Of a DNA stretch of 64,000 nucleotides, positions 53,700 to 62,875 are shown one piece after another. Below the pieces are notes generated by a model. It worked only from the letters and a program-made list of their open reading frames with translations. It was not told the origin of the DNA and did not search any database. The first letter of the stretch is position 1, and every line of letters begins with the position of its first letter. The DNA is from DATGMS01 sp040905145. GTDB lineage: Bacteria > Bacteroidota > Bacteroidia > Cytophagales > Cyclobacteriaceae. The stretch lies in contig JBBDSC010000155.1 in NCBI GenBank assembly GCA_040905145.1, positions 45,490-109,489 on the forward strand, in the 5' to 3' direction. Position numbers and translations under genes: made by a program.

Positions 53700-54974
53700 A
53701 TGCTACAAGTAAATTTTATCCGTGACAACTTTGATATCGCAGTTGGAGGCTTGAAAAAAAGAAATTTTCCCCAGGCAGAAAACCTGCTTTCCCAAGTACT
53801 GGAAATAGATAAAAAAAGAAAGGAAACCCAGTCGCACAGGGACAGTTTACAAGCAGAATCGAACAGTATTTCTAAGGAAATAGGAGCGTTGATGCAAGCT
53901 GGCAAAAAAGAGGACGCCGAAAAGGTCAAAGCCCGCACCTCTGTTATAAAAGGTCAAGTAAAAGCATTGGAGAATGATTTTGACCAACTCGAGGAAAAAC
54001 TCAGGCAATTGCTTTATACCCTGCCCAATATCCCCCACCATAGTGTCCCGGCAGGAATTTCCGAAGAGGACAATGAAGTGGTCCTGGAAAACGGATCCAT
54101 TCCCACACTTTATGAGGGAAATCGGCCCCACTGGGAATTGATTAAAAAATATGACATCATTGATTTTGAACTTGGCACCAAAATCACGGGAGCGGGATTT
54201 CCCGTCTACAAAGGTAAAGGGGCACGGCTACAGCGGGGCTTGGTGAATTTCTTCCTGGATGAAGCTTTTAAACAAGGGTACTATGAAGTGCAGCCCCCAA
54301 TATTGGTCAATGAAGAAAGTGGCTACGCTACCGGACAGCTTCCCGATAAAGAAGGTCAAATGTATCATGATGCCTCAGAAAACCTTTATTTGATCCCGAC
54401 GGCAGAGGTACCTATCACCAATCTATATAGGGGCGAGATTGTCAACGAAAGTGATTTCCCGATCAAAAACGTAGGATTTACCCCATGTTTCAGAAGGGAG
54501 GCCGGGAGCTGGGGAGCTCACGTCAGGGGCCTCAACAGACTGCACCAATTTGACAAAGTAGAGGTTGTGCAAATCACCCATCCTGAAAAATCCTATGCCG
54601 CTTTAGAAGAAATGAGCAAATATGTGCAGGGTTTATTGCAAAAGCTTGGATTACCCTATAGGGTTTTGAAGCTTTGCGGAGGGGATATGGGCTTTACTTC
54701 TGCCTTCACCTACGATATGGAGGTTTATTCAGCAGCGCAGGAAAGATGGCTTGAGGTCAGTTCTGTAAGTAACTTTGAAACTTATCAGGCAAACCGTTTA
54801 AAATTAAGGTTTAGGGGAGAGGATAAGAAAACAACACTGGCGCATACCTTAAATGGCAGTGCGCTTGCCCTTCCACGGATAGTCGCCTCTCTACTTGAAA
54901 ACAACCAACATGAAAAAGGCATTAAAATGCCCGAGGTACTGGTGCCTTACTTGGGATTTGAATGGATTGAGTAG
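53700..54974 (+). CDS. serS: Serine-tRNA ligase
   Basis: A 424-residue class II synthetase. The N-terminal long coiled coil (about 28-105, ETQSHRDSLQAESNSISKEI) grips the long variable arm of tRNA-Ser; motif 1 lies near residue 200, motif 2 is PCFRREAGSWGAHVRGLNRLHQFDK, here in two parts FRREAGSWG and GLNRLHQFDKVE, and motif 3 NGSALALPRIVASLLEN. The ATG at 53700 is chosen because translation from upstream would add 37 residues read through the promoter. It stands alone. Confidence 0.98.
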   Translation: MLQVNFIRDNFDIAVGGLKKRNFPQAENLLSQVLEIDKKRKETQSHRDSLQAESNSISKEIGALMQAGKKEDAEKVKARTSVIKGQVKALENDFDQLEEKLRQLLYTLPNIPHHSVPAGISEEDNEVVLENGSIPTLYEGNRPHWELIKKYDIIDFELGTKITGAGFPVYKGKGARLQRGLVNFFLDEAFKQGYYEVQPPILVNEESGYATGQLPDKEGQMYHDASENLYLIPTAEVPITNLYRGEIVNESDFPIKNVGFTPCFRREAGSWGAHVRGLNRLHQFDKVEVVQITHPEKSYAALEEMSKYVQGLLQKLGLPYRVLKLCGGDMGFTSAFTYDMEVYSAAQERWLEVSSVSNFETYQANRLKLRFRGEDKKTTLAHTLNGSALALPRIVASLLENNQHEKGIKMPEVLVPYLGFEWIE

Positions 54975-55039
54975 AATGATTTGAGATGGGAGACCGAAGT
55001 TGGTGTCATGTCATGGACGGTGATCCGCTGGCTGTAGAT

Positions 55040-55054
55040 CAAGTCACCGACTTG
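55040..55054. repeat. CAAGTC-ACC-GACTTG hairpin with decayed repeat modules
   Basis: A perfect six-pair stem with a three-base loop. Around it, 54989-55003 (GGAGACCGAAGTTGG) shares 11 bases inverted with 63951-63961, and 55070-55094 looks like a worn copy of the 25-bp inverted-repeat element (TGTCAACTAAAT kept, CTTGA kept at the right distance). Confidence 0.5.
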
Positions 55055-55090
55055 AATTAAAACAAATAATGTCAACTAAATAACTACTTG

Positions 55091-57226
55091 ATGAACAGGA
55101 AAAGTCTTATTGGTATGGGATTGATTACGGCTACTTTGATGGCCTGTAGTGATAAAGGGGATAAATTTAAAATCATTTCATTGGAATATCCTGAAACAAA
55201 GAAAACCAACCACACTGATGAATATTGGGGAGAGCAAGTAGCTGATCCCTACCGCTGGCTGGAAGATGACCATGCTGAAGATACCAAAGCCTGGGTGAAA
55301 GCACAAAATGAAGTTTCGTTCGGCTACCTTGATCAAATCCCCTTTCGGGAGCAGATCAGGAACAGATTGGAGGAAGTGTGGAATTATGAAAAAATTTCCG
55401 CCCCCTTTAACTATGGGGAATACACCTACTACTACAAAAACGATGGTCTGCAAAATCAATCTATACTGTACCGGAAAAAAGGAGAAAATGGTGAGGAGGA
55501 AATATTTTTAGATCCAAACAAGTTATCTGAGGAAGGCACTACTTCCTTAGCCGAAACCAGTTTTACCAAGGATGGGAAACTTTTTGCTTATTCTGTTTCA
55601 GTAGCTGGTTCTGATTGGAGAAATATCCATGTGGTGGATACTGAATCCAATGCCCTTCTTGATGATGTAATCCTGGATGCCAAGTTTACAGGCATCTCCT
55701 GGAAGGGAACCGAAGGATTTTATTACAGTTCTTACGAAAAGCCAGGCGGTAATAAACTTTCCGCAATGACAAACAACCACAAACTTTATTACCATCAATT
55801 GAGTACTTCTCAAACAGAAGACCAACTTATATTCGGAGACGATAAAAACCCAAGAAGATATGTATACGCCTTGGTGACCGAAGACAACAGATATTTGCTG
55901 ATTTTTGCTGCCAACAGTACCACTGGAAATGAACTGTATTTCCTTGATCTGACCGATCCAAAACAGGGAATCAGGTCTATTGTTGGGGACATGGAAAACT
56001 CCCATTTCGTACTAACCAGCAAAGACAATTACATATATCTTCAAACCAACCTTGATGCCCCCAACAATAAAATAGTGAAGGTAAATGTGTCTGATCCGGA
56101 GGCATCAAATTGGTCCGAAGTCATTGGTGAAACTGAAAATGTCCTTGAAGCCTCCACCGCCGGAGGCAAAATCTTTGCCTCTTATCTCAAGGATGCCATT
56201 ACCGAAGTAAGGCAGTTTGACCTGGATGGTGTGGAAGAAAGGGTAATCACCCTGCCCGGTATAGGTACCGCCAGTGGCTTTTCCGGTAAGGAATCCGAGG
56301 ATCACCTTTATTATTCCTTTACCTCTTATATCATCCCCAGTGCTATTTATAAGTATGATATTGCCACAGGGACCAGCAATCTTCATGTCAAGCCCGAGGT
56401 AAAATTTGATTCAGATCAGTATGAAAGCCATCAAATCTTTTACCAAAGCAAGGATGGAACCAGAATCCCCATGATTATCACCCACAAAAAAGGGATTGAA
56501 CGCGACGGAAAAAATCCCACCCTGCTCTATGCTTATGGTGGGTTTGGAATAAGCCTTACTCCCTCTTTTAGTATCGCAAATTCTGTTTGGCTGGAAAGCG
56601 GGGGGATTTATGCCGTACCCAATCTTCGCGGAGGGGGTGAATACGGTGAAGACTGGCACTTGGCCGGCACCAAAAAACAAAAGCAAAATGTATTTGATGA
56701 CTTTATTGCAGCTGCTGAATATTTGATCAGTGAAGGCTATACCTCTTCGGAAAAGCTGGCCATAAGCGGGGGCAGCAATGGGGGCTTGCTGGTTGGTGCT
56801 ACCATGACCCAAAGGCCTGACCTGGCCAAAGTGGCCTTTCCGGCTGTAGGGGTCCTGGACATGCTGAGATATCATCAGTTCACCGCAGGGGCCGGATGGG
56901 CCTATGACTATGGTACTGCGGATGAAAATGAAGAAATGTACCAGTACCTTAAAGCATATAGCCCGGTCCACAACCTTAAAAACGGTACCGCCTATCCTGC
57001 TACCATAATCACTACAGCAGATCATGACGACAGGGTGGTACCAGCACATTCTTTCAAATTTGCTGCCTCTCTACAGGAAGCGCATAAAGGCTCTCATCCT
57101 GTGATAATCCGGATAGAGACCGATGCCGGCCATGGAGCGGGGAAGCCTACCAGTAAAATCATAGATGAGACTGCGGATAAATTTGCTTTTGCTTGGTACA
57201 ACATGAACATAAATCCTTATAAGTAA
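55091..57226 (+). CDS. Prolyl oligopeptidase (S9A) lipoprotein
   Basis: A 711-residue exported serine peptidase that cuts short peptides after proline. The ATG at 55091 starts a lipoprotein signal (lipobox LMAC); a TTG just before it is ignored. A seven-bladed propeller (about 95-430) filters substrates; the alpha/beta hydrolase part has Ser562 in ISGGSNGGLLVG, the Asp in ADHDDRVVP (643 onward) and His681 in DAGHGAGKP. The N-terminal DPYRWLED segment is typical of the family. ccmB starts only 12 bases downstream, so they may share a transcript. Confidence 0.95.
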   Translation: MNRKSLIGMGLITATLMACSDKGDKFKIISLEYPETKKTNHTDEYWGEQVADPYRWLEDDHAEDTKAWVKAQNEVSFGYLDQIPFREQIRNRLEEVWNYEKISAPFNYGEYTYYYKNDGLQNQSILYRKKGENGEEEIFLDPNKLSEEGTTSLAETSFTKDGKLFAYSVSVAGSDWRNIHVVDTESNALLDDVILDAKFTGISWKGTEGFYYSSYEKPGGNKLSAMTNNHKLYYHQLSTSQTEDQLIFGDDKNPRRYVYALVTEDNRYLLIFAANSTTGNELYFLDLTDPKQGIRSIVGDMENSHFVLTSKDNYIYLQTNLDAPNNKIVKVNVSDPEASNWSEVIGETENVLEASTAGGKIFASYLKDAITEVRQFDLDGVEERVITLPGIGTASGFSGKESEDHLYYSFTSYIIPSAIYKYDIATGTSNLHVKPEVKFDSDQYESHQIFYQSKDGTRIPMIITHKKGIERDGKNPTLLYAYGGFGISLTPSFSIANSVWLESGGIYAVPNLRGGGEYGEDWHLAGTKKQKQNVFDDFIAAAEYLISEGYTSSEKLAISGGSNGGLLVGATMTQRPDLAKVAFPAVGVLDMLRYHQFTAGAGWAYDYGTADENEEMYQYLKAYSPVHNLKNGTAYPATIITTADHDDRVVPAHSFKFAASLQEAHKGSHPVIIRIETDAGHGAGKPTSKIIDETADKFAFAWYNMNINPYK

Positions 57227-57238
57227 AATCAACCCTAT

Positions 57239-57904
57239 ATGTGGAACGAAATCACTGTACTGATCAAAAAGGAAGCCACCTTGGAGTGGAGGCAAAAGTA
57301 CGCCCTCAATGGTATCCTACTTTATGTGGTCAGTGCTGTTTTCATTACCTATCTAAGTGTTGGTGCCAATCAGGGATCCTTATCCGTCGCTACCTGGAAT
57401 GCCTTATACTGGATCATCATTCTTTTTTCTTCGGTCAATGCGGTGGCCAAAAGCTTTGTGCAAGAACACCAGGGCAGGCAATTATATTATTATATGATTG
57501 CTTCCCCGGAAGCCATTATCCTGTCCAAAATCATCTATAATACCTTATTGACCTTGATTTTGGCACTTTTGGGTTATTTGGTTTTCAGTGTTATCCTGGG
57601 AAATCCAGTACAGGACCAAAGCATGTTCCTGTTGAATTTAATATTAGGGGCTATGGGGTTTTCCGCCTGTTTGACCATGGTATCCGGAATTGCTTCTAAA
57701 GCCGGGAACAATGCTACATTAATGGCCATATTAAGTTTTCCCCTCATCATCCCCATCCTTTTGATGTCTATTAATATTTCCAAACATGCCATTGATGGAC
57801 TGGACCGGGGGTTAAGTATGGATAAACTGGTAATCTTATTGGCGATCAACACCATCATAGGGACCACCTCTTACATCCTTTTCCCCTATCTATGGAGAAG
57901 TTAA
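57239..57904 (+). CDS. ccmB: Haem exporter/ABC permease CcmB
   Basis: A 221-residue, six-helix ABC permease. MWNEITVLIKKEATLEWRQK opens the protein, followed by the family's FVQEHQGRQLYYYMIASPEA and LPLIIPILL-like segment (SFPLIIPILLMSI). In other bacteria CcmB forms an ABC complex with the ATPase CcmA that helps release holo-CcmE; ccmA is not next to it here. It begins a block ccmB-C-D-E-F for c-type cytochrome maturation. Confidence 0.93.
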   Translation: MWNEITVLIKKEATLEWRQKYALNGILLYVVSAVFITYLSVGANQGSLSVATWNALYWIIILFSSVNAVAKSFVQEHQGRQLYYYMIASPEAIILSKIIYNTLLTLILALLGYLVFSVILGNPVQDQSMFLLNLILGAMGFSACLTMVSGIASKAGNNATLMAILSFPLIIPILLMSINISKHAIDGLDRGLSMDKLVILLAINTIIGTTSYILFPYLWRS

Positions 57905-57979
57905 TATGAATAAACTACCATCTGTCCCTTAAACTTGAATAAAGTGTCAGTAAAGGGCAAAAGTGATGAACTTATCCCT

Positions 57980-57987
57980 TACTTTTG
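57980..57987 (+). promoter_or_regulatory. Probable -7 promoter element inside the ccm cluster
   Basis: TACTTTTG followed by CA lies in the 107-base gap between ccmB and ccmC, 24 bases before the ccmC ATG. It suggests that ccmC-D-E-F can be transcribed independently of ccmB. Confidence 0.5.
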
Positions 57988-58011
57988 CACTTAACAAATC
58001 AAAACAATATA

Positions 58012-58689
58012 ATGAGAGCATATTGGTGGAAAATCCTGGCCATCTTGCTGTTGGCTTACACCCTAATAGCCGGCCTACTCTTTGAAGTACCCCGGTTACC
58101 CATTCTAAATGAAACCATCCGGGCCCTGTATTTCCACGTGACGATGTGGTTTGGCATGATCCTAATGTTGATATTTGCGGTCATTTACAGTACAAAGTAC
58201 CTGCGGTCCAATGACCTTAAACACGATGATATTGCCCTGGAATTCACCAACGCTGGTCTCTTGTTTGGGTTTTTGGGAATTGTAACCGGCATGCTCTGGG
58301 CAAAATTCACCTGGGGCGCCTATTGGAGCGGTGATCCTAAGCAGAATGGTTCAGCTATTGCCTTGTTGATATATTTTGCCTATTTGATTTTAAGAAACTC
58401 TCTGCCCGATGTCAATCAAAGGGCAAGAATTGGAGCTGTTTATAACATATTTGCCTTTGCTGCTTTTATTCCATTAATATTTATTCTGCCAAGATTGACG
58501 GACAGCCTACACCCGGGAAGTGGCGGCAATCCCGGCTTTAATGCCTATGATCTTGACAGTCGGCTGAGAATGGTCTTTTACCCCGCTATTATTGGCTGGA
58601 CCTTACTGGGGGCTTGGATCAGCACTTTAAGGGTAAGGCACAAAAGGCTGGAAAGAAAATTTGAAGATAAACTGATTAATCAATTATAG
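58012..58689 (+). CDS. ccmC: Cytochrome c assembly protein CcmC
   Basis: A 225-residue, six-helix haem handling protein. The tryptophan-rich signature reads FTWGAYWSGDPKQNGSAIAL, the WWD-type loop that presents haem, flanked by conserved histidines in RALYFHVTMWFGM and PRLTDSLHPGSGG. It passes haem to CcmE. The ATG at 58012 is used, because the frame upstream lies over a promoter. It abuts the ccmD gene with no spacer. Confidence 0.94.
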   Translation: MRAYWWKILAILLLAYTLIAGLLFEVPRLPILNETIRALYFHVTMWFGMILMLIFAVIYSTKYLRSNDLKHDDIALEFTNAGLLFGFLGIVTGMLWAKFTWGAYWSGDPKQNGSAIALLIYFAYLILRNSLPDVNQRARIGAVYNIFAFAAFIPLIFILPRLTDSLHPGSGGNPGFNAYDLDSRLRMVFYPAIIGWTLLGAWISTLRVRHKRLERKFEDKLINQL

Positions 58690-58932
58690 ATGAAAAAGTG
58701 GATGGTTGTTTTTCTTTTGTTCATCAGCTTGCAAGCGATGTCCCAGGAGAAAATTGAAATTACAACAGACGATTACCAAAATTCCAGCGTTGAGATGGCG
58801 GATCTCATGCGTTCCGAAGGAAAAATATATGTCTTAGTGGGAATAATTGGAATTGTTTTAGGTGGTATTTTGGTTTATGTAATGCATACGGACCGAAAAA
58901 TCTCTAAACTTGAAAAGAAATTTGAAGATTAA
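58690..58932 (+). CDS. CcmD-like small membrane protein
   Basis: An 80-residue protein with a signal-like first helix (cleavage possible near QAMSQ), a short acidic stretch, one membrane helix (about 49-66, VLVGIIGIVLGGILVYVM) and a basic/acidic helical tail RKISKLEKKFED. The position between ccmC and ccmE and the topology fit CcmD, which holds the haem-exporting complex together; sequence similarity to proteobacterial CcmD is slight. Confidence 0.75.
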   Translation: MKKWMVVFLLFISLQAMSQEKIEITTDDYQNSSVEMADLMRSEGKIYVLVGIIGIVLGGILVYVMHTDRKISKLEKKFED

Positions 58933-58979
58933 CCCTTGTTAAGCATTTCCGTATAGGATTCCAAGTAATAAATATAATT

Positions 58980-59396
58980 ATGAAAAAAGGACATATTATT
59001 GGTTTAGGCGTCATTGCGATAGCCATTGTGATCATCATTACCTCTATTGGTGACGCAAGTTCTTATGAAAATTTCTCTACGGCCAAAACCTTGGCCATTA
59101 ACGGGAATGATGAGGCCATCCATGTAGTAGGCGGATTGAAAAAGGATGAGGCAGGTACAGTAGTAGGCCTGGAAGTAAGTGAAGGCAAAACCTCTTTTAC
59201 TTTTATGATGGTGGACAAAGATGGTCAAGAGCAGCAAGTATATTATAATGAACCCGTTCCTGCAGATTTCACACGGGCCGAACAGGTGGTAGTAATAGGT
59301 TCTTATAAAAGTGAAGAAATGTTCGTTGCTGATAAAATCCTCATGAAATGCCCTTCCAAATACCAGGAAACTGACGTACAAACAGCAACATTATAA
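58980..59396 (+). CDS. ccmE: Cytochrome c maturation haem chaperone CcmE, CxxxY type
   Basis: A 138-residue periplasmic haem carrier with one N-terminal anchor (about 5-22) and an OB-fold (IHVVGGLKKDEAGTVVGLEV; VVVIGSYKSEEMFVADKIL). In E. coli the haem is bound covalently by the histidine of a HxxxY motif; here the same place reads CPSKY with Cys124 and Tyr128. This cysteine form is known from archaea and some sulfate reducers. It lies between ccmD and ccmF, 47 and 29 bases apart. Confidence 0.93.
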   Translation: MKKGHIIGLGVIAIAIVIIITSIGDASSYENFSTAKTLAINGNDEAIHVVGGLKKDEAGTVVGLEVSEGKTSFTFMMVDKDGQEQQVYYNEPVPADFTRAEQVVVIGSYKSEEMFVADKILMKCPSKYQETDVQTATL

Positions 59397-59425
59397 GAAA
59401 TTAAAAATTATCTTTTCTGAAAATT

Positions 59426-61954
59426 ATGATCAATACCTTCGTGGGTAACCTTGGCCATTTTATGGTGATCTTAGCTTTTGTAAGTTCCCTTGTGACGGCC
59501 CTGTCCTATTATAAATATACTGTAGCAAATGAAATTGATAAACCCTCCTGGAAGAGATTCAGTAGAATAGCCTTTTATATCCATGCTATCGCGAGTATTT
59601 CCATAGCTATAGCCCTTTTCAATATCATTTATAATTTCAGGTTTGAGTATTTCTATGCTTTCTCGCATTCCTCTAAATCCCTTCCGCTCCATTATATGAT
59701 ATCCAGCTTCTGGGAAGGGCAGGAAGGGGCTTTTATTCTTTGGATTTTCTGGAATGTGGTATTGGGCTTGATCTTGATTCATACCAATAAATCCTGGGAG
59801 GGTCCTGTAATGGTTGTATACGCACTTGTACAGGCCTTTTTGGTATCCATGATTCTAGGCGTGGTGATAGGAGATTTGAAAATTGGAAGTTCCCCCTTCA
59901 TCCTGTTAAGGGACGTCTCCAGTGCTCCGGTATTCCAGATCAATCCCGAGTTTATTCCAGAAGATGGAACGGGTTTGAATCCGCTGTTACAAAACATATG
60001 GATGGTCATACACCCCCCTACCTTATTTCTTGGCTATGCCTCCACCTTGGTACCCTTTGCTTTCCTGATGGCTGGACTTTGGACCAAAAAGTACCACGAA
60101 TGGATCAGGCCCGCTTTACCTTGGGCTATATTTTCAGCCATGATATTGGGAATGGGTATAATCATGGGAGCTTACTGGGCCTATGTTACACTTAACTTCG
60201 GTGGATACTGGAACTGGGATCCTGTAGAAAATGCAGTATATGTGCCTTGGCTTGTACTTATTGCGGCTATACACACCATGATTACTTTTAAGAAAAGTAG
60301 TACCGCCCTTAAAACCTCCATCGTGCTGGTGATTACATCTTTTATTTTAGTATTGTATGCCACTTTCCTGGTAAGAAGCGGTGTGCTGGGAGACAGTTCT
60401 GTCCATTCTTTTACAGACCTGGGCCTTTCCGGACAATTGCTGATATATATGCTGTTCTTCTTGGGGATTTCGATATTTCTGGCGGCAAGGGCCTGGAAAC
60501 ATATCCCCACTTCTGAAAAAGAAGCTTCCGTTTATTCCCGGGAATTCTGGATTTTCATTGGGGCCATTACACTGGGATTGATGGCTTTTCAAGTGATTCT
60601 ACCTACTTCCATCCCGGTGTACAATGCCATCATTGAAATGTTTGGGGGCATTTCCAACATGGCCCCCCCAGCCGATCAGGTGGAGTTTTACACGAAGTTC
60701 CAATTATGGTTTGCTGTAGTTTTGGCGCTTTTAACGGCCATAGGTCAATTCTTTTGGTGGAATAAAATAGACAAAAAAGTACTGAAAGAGACGCTTGTCA
60801 CCCCTTACATTATTTCCTTGGTCGTAGGTGCCATTATCATTACCTTGGGCAAGGTTTATGACATTACCTATATTGCCGTGGTGCTTGCCGCCACATTCAC
60901 CATTGTGGCCAACGCCACCATCTTGATAAAAATTGTCCGCAAATCCACCTTTAAATTAGCAGGAGGTTCTTTGGCACATATCGGCCTTGGCATGATCCTG
61001 ATTGGGGTTATGTTCTCTTCTGGATATTCCGATGTGATATCCATCAATACGTCCGGCCTTACCTACAAGAAAGACTGGGAAGATGAACTGAACAAAGAAA
61101 ATGTACTTCTTTGGATTAATAAGCCGCTGCAAATGAAAGGGTACGATGTCATCTACCGGGGAAGGCACAAAAAAGTTCAAGGTGTACCTAATTACGTGAA
61201 AGCAGACAAATTGGAATCTACCAATAATACAAATGAGGCTGTCGTCTTGGAAGACATTGAGATCAATGGCGATATCTATCATGTGAAAGGGGACACTGTA
61301 GGTATTGTATTGGAAGAAAACAGTTACTTCAAAGTGGAATATTATCAGGAAAACGAACACCAATTCACCTTATACCCCATGTCCCAACCCAACCCTACCA
61401 TGGGCCTGATTTCTTCACCGGATTCCAAAAATTTTCTGAGCAGGGATTTATATACACATGTTTCTGCCATCAACGATTATGAGGAACCGGAATGGAAGGA
61501 GGACCAAATATATGAGGTATCACCAGGTGAACAGTTCTTTGTCAATGATTTCGTCACACGTTTTGAAGGCGGGGAAGTATTGGATGAAGTGGAAGGGTTT
61601 GAATTGGAGGAAGGGAATGTCGCTGTCAAAGCTAAGTTGGTAGTATTGGACAATGACGTGGAGATAAAAATAGAACCTATTTTTTTAATTAAGGATAATC
61701 AGGTGGGAAGGATCCCTGCTGTTGACCACGACCTTGGTGTACAGGTTCAAATAGAGAATATTGTGCCCGAAGAGAATAAATTTATCTTTAAAGTGAATAC
61801 CTATCAAAAAGACTATATTGTAATGAAAGCCCTGGTAAAGCCCTATATCAATGTACTTTGGGCAGGTACGATTCTCATGTTGATAGGTTTTAGTGTGGCC
61901 ATCTACAGACGCTATGATGAATTTGTTAAAATGAGGGACAAAGGATTGGAATAA
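59426..61954 (+). CDS. ccmF: Haem lyase CcmF/CcsA-type cytochrome c biogenesis protein
   Basis: An 842-residue membrane protein with about fifteen helices. The haem-presenting WWD region reads GGYWNWDPVENAVYVPW from residue 259, next to histidine-bearing loops (NIWMVIHPPTLFLGY; AFSHSSKSLPLHYMISSFW). A large periplasmic domain (about 545-800) follows and one last helix closes the protein (about 810-830). It attaches haem to CxxCH apocytochromes such as the cytochrome domain of the lipoprotein at 24.6 kb. A good terminator follows. Confidence 0.94.
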   Translation: MINTFVGNLGHFMVILAFVSSLVTALSYYKYTVANEIDKPSWKRFSRIAFYIHAIASISIAIALFNIIYNFRFEYFYAFSHSSKSLPLHYMISSFWEGQEGAFILWIFWNVVLGLILIHTNKSWEGPVMVVYALVQAFLVSMILGVVIGDLKIGSSPFILLRDVSSAPVFQINPEFIPEDGTGLNPLLQNIWMVIHPPTLFLGYASTLVPFAFLMAGLWTKKYHEWIRPALPWAIFSAMILGMGIIMGAYWAYVTLNFGGYWNWDPVENAVYVPWLVLIAAIHTMITFKKSSTALKTSIVLVITSFILVLYATFLVRSGVLGDSSVHSFTDLGLSGQLLIYMLFFLGISIFLAARAWKHIPTSEKEASVYSREFWIFIGAITLGLMAFQVILPTSIPVYNAIIEMFGGISNMAPPADQVEFYTKFQLWFAVVLALLTAIGQFFWWNKIDKKVLKETLVTPYIISLVVGAIIITLGKVYDITYIAVVLAATFTIVANATILIKIVRKSTFKLAGGSLAHIGLGMILIGVMFSSGYSDVISINTSGLTYKKDWEDELNKENVLLWINKPLQMKGYDVIYRGRHKKVQGVPNYVKADKLESTNNTNEAVVLEDIEINGDIYHVKGDTVGIVLEENSYFKVEYYQENEHQFTLYPMSQPNPTMGLISSPDSKNFLSRDLYTHVSAINDYEEPEWKEDQIYEVSPGEQFFVNDFVTRFEGGEVLDEVEGFELEEGNVAVKAKLVVLDNDVEIKIEPIFLIKDNQVGRIPAVDHDLGVQVQIENIVPEENKFIFKVNTYQKDYIVMKALVKPYINVLWAGTILMLIGFSVAIYRRYDEFVKMRDKGLE

Positions 61955-61976
61955 TCCTCCCCTAAATCAACCAAAG

Positions 61977-62008
61977 AAAAAAGCCGCTAACTGTTTAGCG
62001 GCTTTTTT
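61977..62008 (+). terminator. Rho-independent terminator of the ccm cluster
   Basis: AAAAGCCGCTAA and TTTAGCGGCTTTT pair around CTG, followed by a T tract. It lies 23 bases after the ccmF stop. Confidence 0.93.
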
Positions 62009-62058
62009 CTTCTACAATTTAAAATAATTGATTTTCAGTAGCTTTTAATACAATTAGA

Positions 62059-62835
62059 ATGAAATTCAATATTGCTATCATAGGAACGGGCAATGTAGCA
62101 TGGCACCTTGCCCCGGCCCTGGAAAATGCGGGGCATACGATAACGGAGGTATATAGCAGGGATCTTCACCGGGCGGATAAAATAACGGGGAGATTATATG
62201 CCACAGAGCCAAAAGACGATCTTGATTTTTCTGAGAGCCCGGCCGAAATATATATTCTAGCTGTCAGCGACCACGCCATTCCAGATATTGCTGATTCCAT
62301 TATCTTGCCTGAAGAAAGTATTCTTGTCCATACCTCGGGAAGTATGCCTTTGGAAATTTTAGCCTACAGCTCTGCCATTTATACAGGAATATTCTATCCA
62401 CTTCAGAGCTTCAGTAAATCACGGGAGATAGATTTTAAAGATGTGCCTTTTTTATTGGAGTCCGATGATCAGACCACCTTACAGAAGCTGAAACTCCTGG
62501 CCAAAAGCCTCTCGCCCAATTTTTATCTGGTTAAATCCAAAGACAGGCAGGCCCTGCATATAGCGGCAGTCTTTGCCAGCAACTTCACCAACCATATGCT
62601 GAGGTTATCGGAAGAAATCATGAACCGACAAGGGCTGGACTACGAGATGCTGAAGCCCTTGATCATAGAGCAGATCAGTAAAAGTCTGGAAATCGGGGCG
62701 AAGAGGGCCCAGACTGGGCCCTCCGTCCGTGGGGATATCAACACCCTTGATTTGCATTATCAATTCCTCCAATACAATGAGCAGGTTGCCGAAATCTACA
62801 AGTTGATTTCCCAGGATATTATTGATTCGAATTAA
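62059..62835 (+). CDS. Rossmann-fold/DUF2520 oxidoreductase-like protein
   Basis: A 258-residue protein with an N-terminal nucleotide-binding fold (IAIIGTGNVAWHLAPALENA, GxGNVA form) and strands like ILAVSDHAIPDIADSI, then the C-terminal DUF2520 helical domain (about 125-258, with RQALHIAAVFASNFTNHML and TGPSVRGDINTLDLHYQFL). It resembles ketopantoate-reductase or pyrroline-5-carboxylate-reductase-like enzymes; the substrate is unknown. The UbiA gene follows 40 bases downstream. Confidence 0.85.
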   Translation: MKFNIAIIGTGNVAWHLAPALENAGHTITEVYSRDLHRADKITGRLYATEPKDDLDFSESPAEIYILAVSDHAIPDIADSIILPEESILVHTSGSMPLEILAYSSAIYTGIFYPLQSFSKSREIDFKDVPFLLESDDQTTLQKLKLLAKSLSPNFYLVKSKDRQALHIAAVFASNFTNHMLRLSEEIMNRQGLDYEMLKPLIIEQISKSLEIGAKRAQTGPSVRGDINTLDLHYQFLQYNEQVAEIYKLISQDIIDSN

Positions 62836-62863
62836 AAAAACAACCTCTTTGTCCTCTTTCCCG

Positions 62864-62871
62864 TAATTTTG
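62864..62871 (+). promoter_or_regulatory. Possible -7 element just before the UbiA gene
   Basis: TAATTTTG matches TAnnTTTG but lies only 4 bases before the ATG, so a transcript from it would be nearly leaderless. Tentative. Confidence 0.3.
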
Positions 62872-62875
62872 GAGT

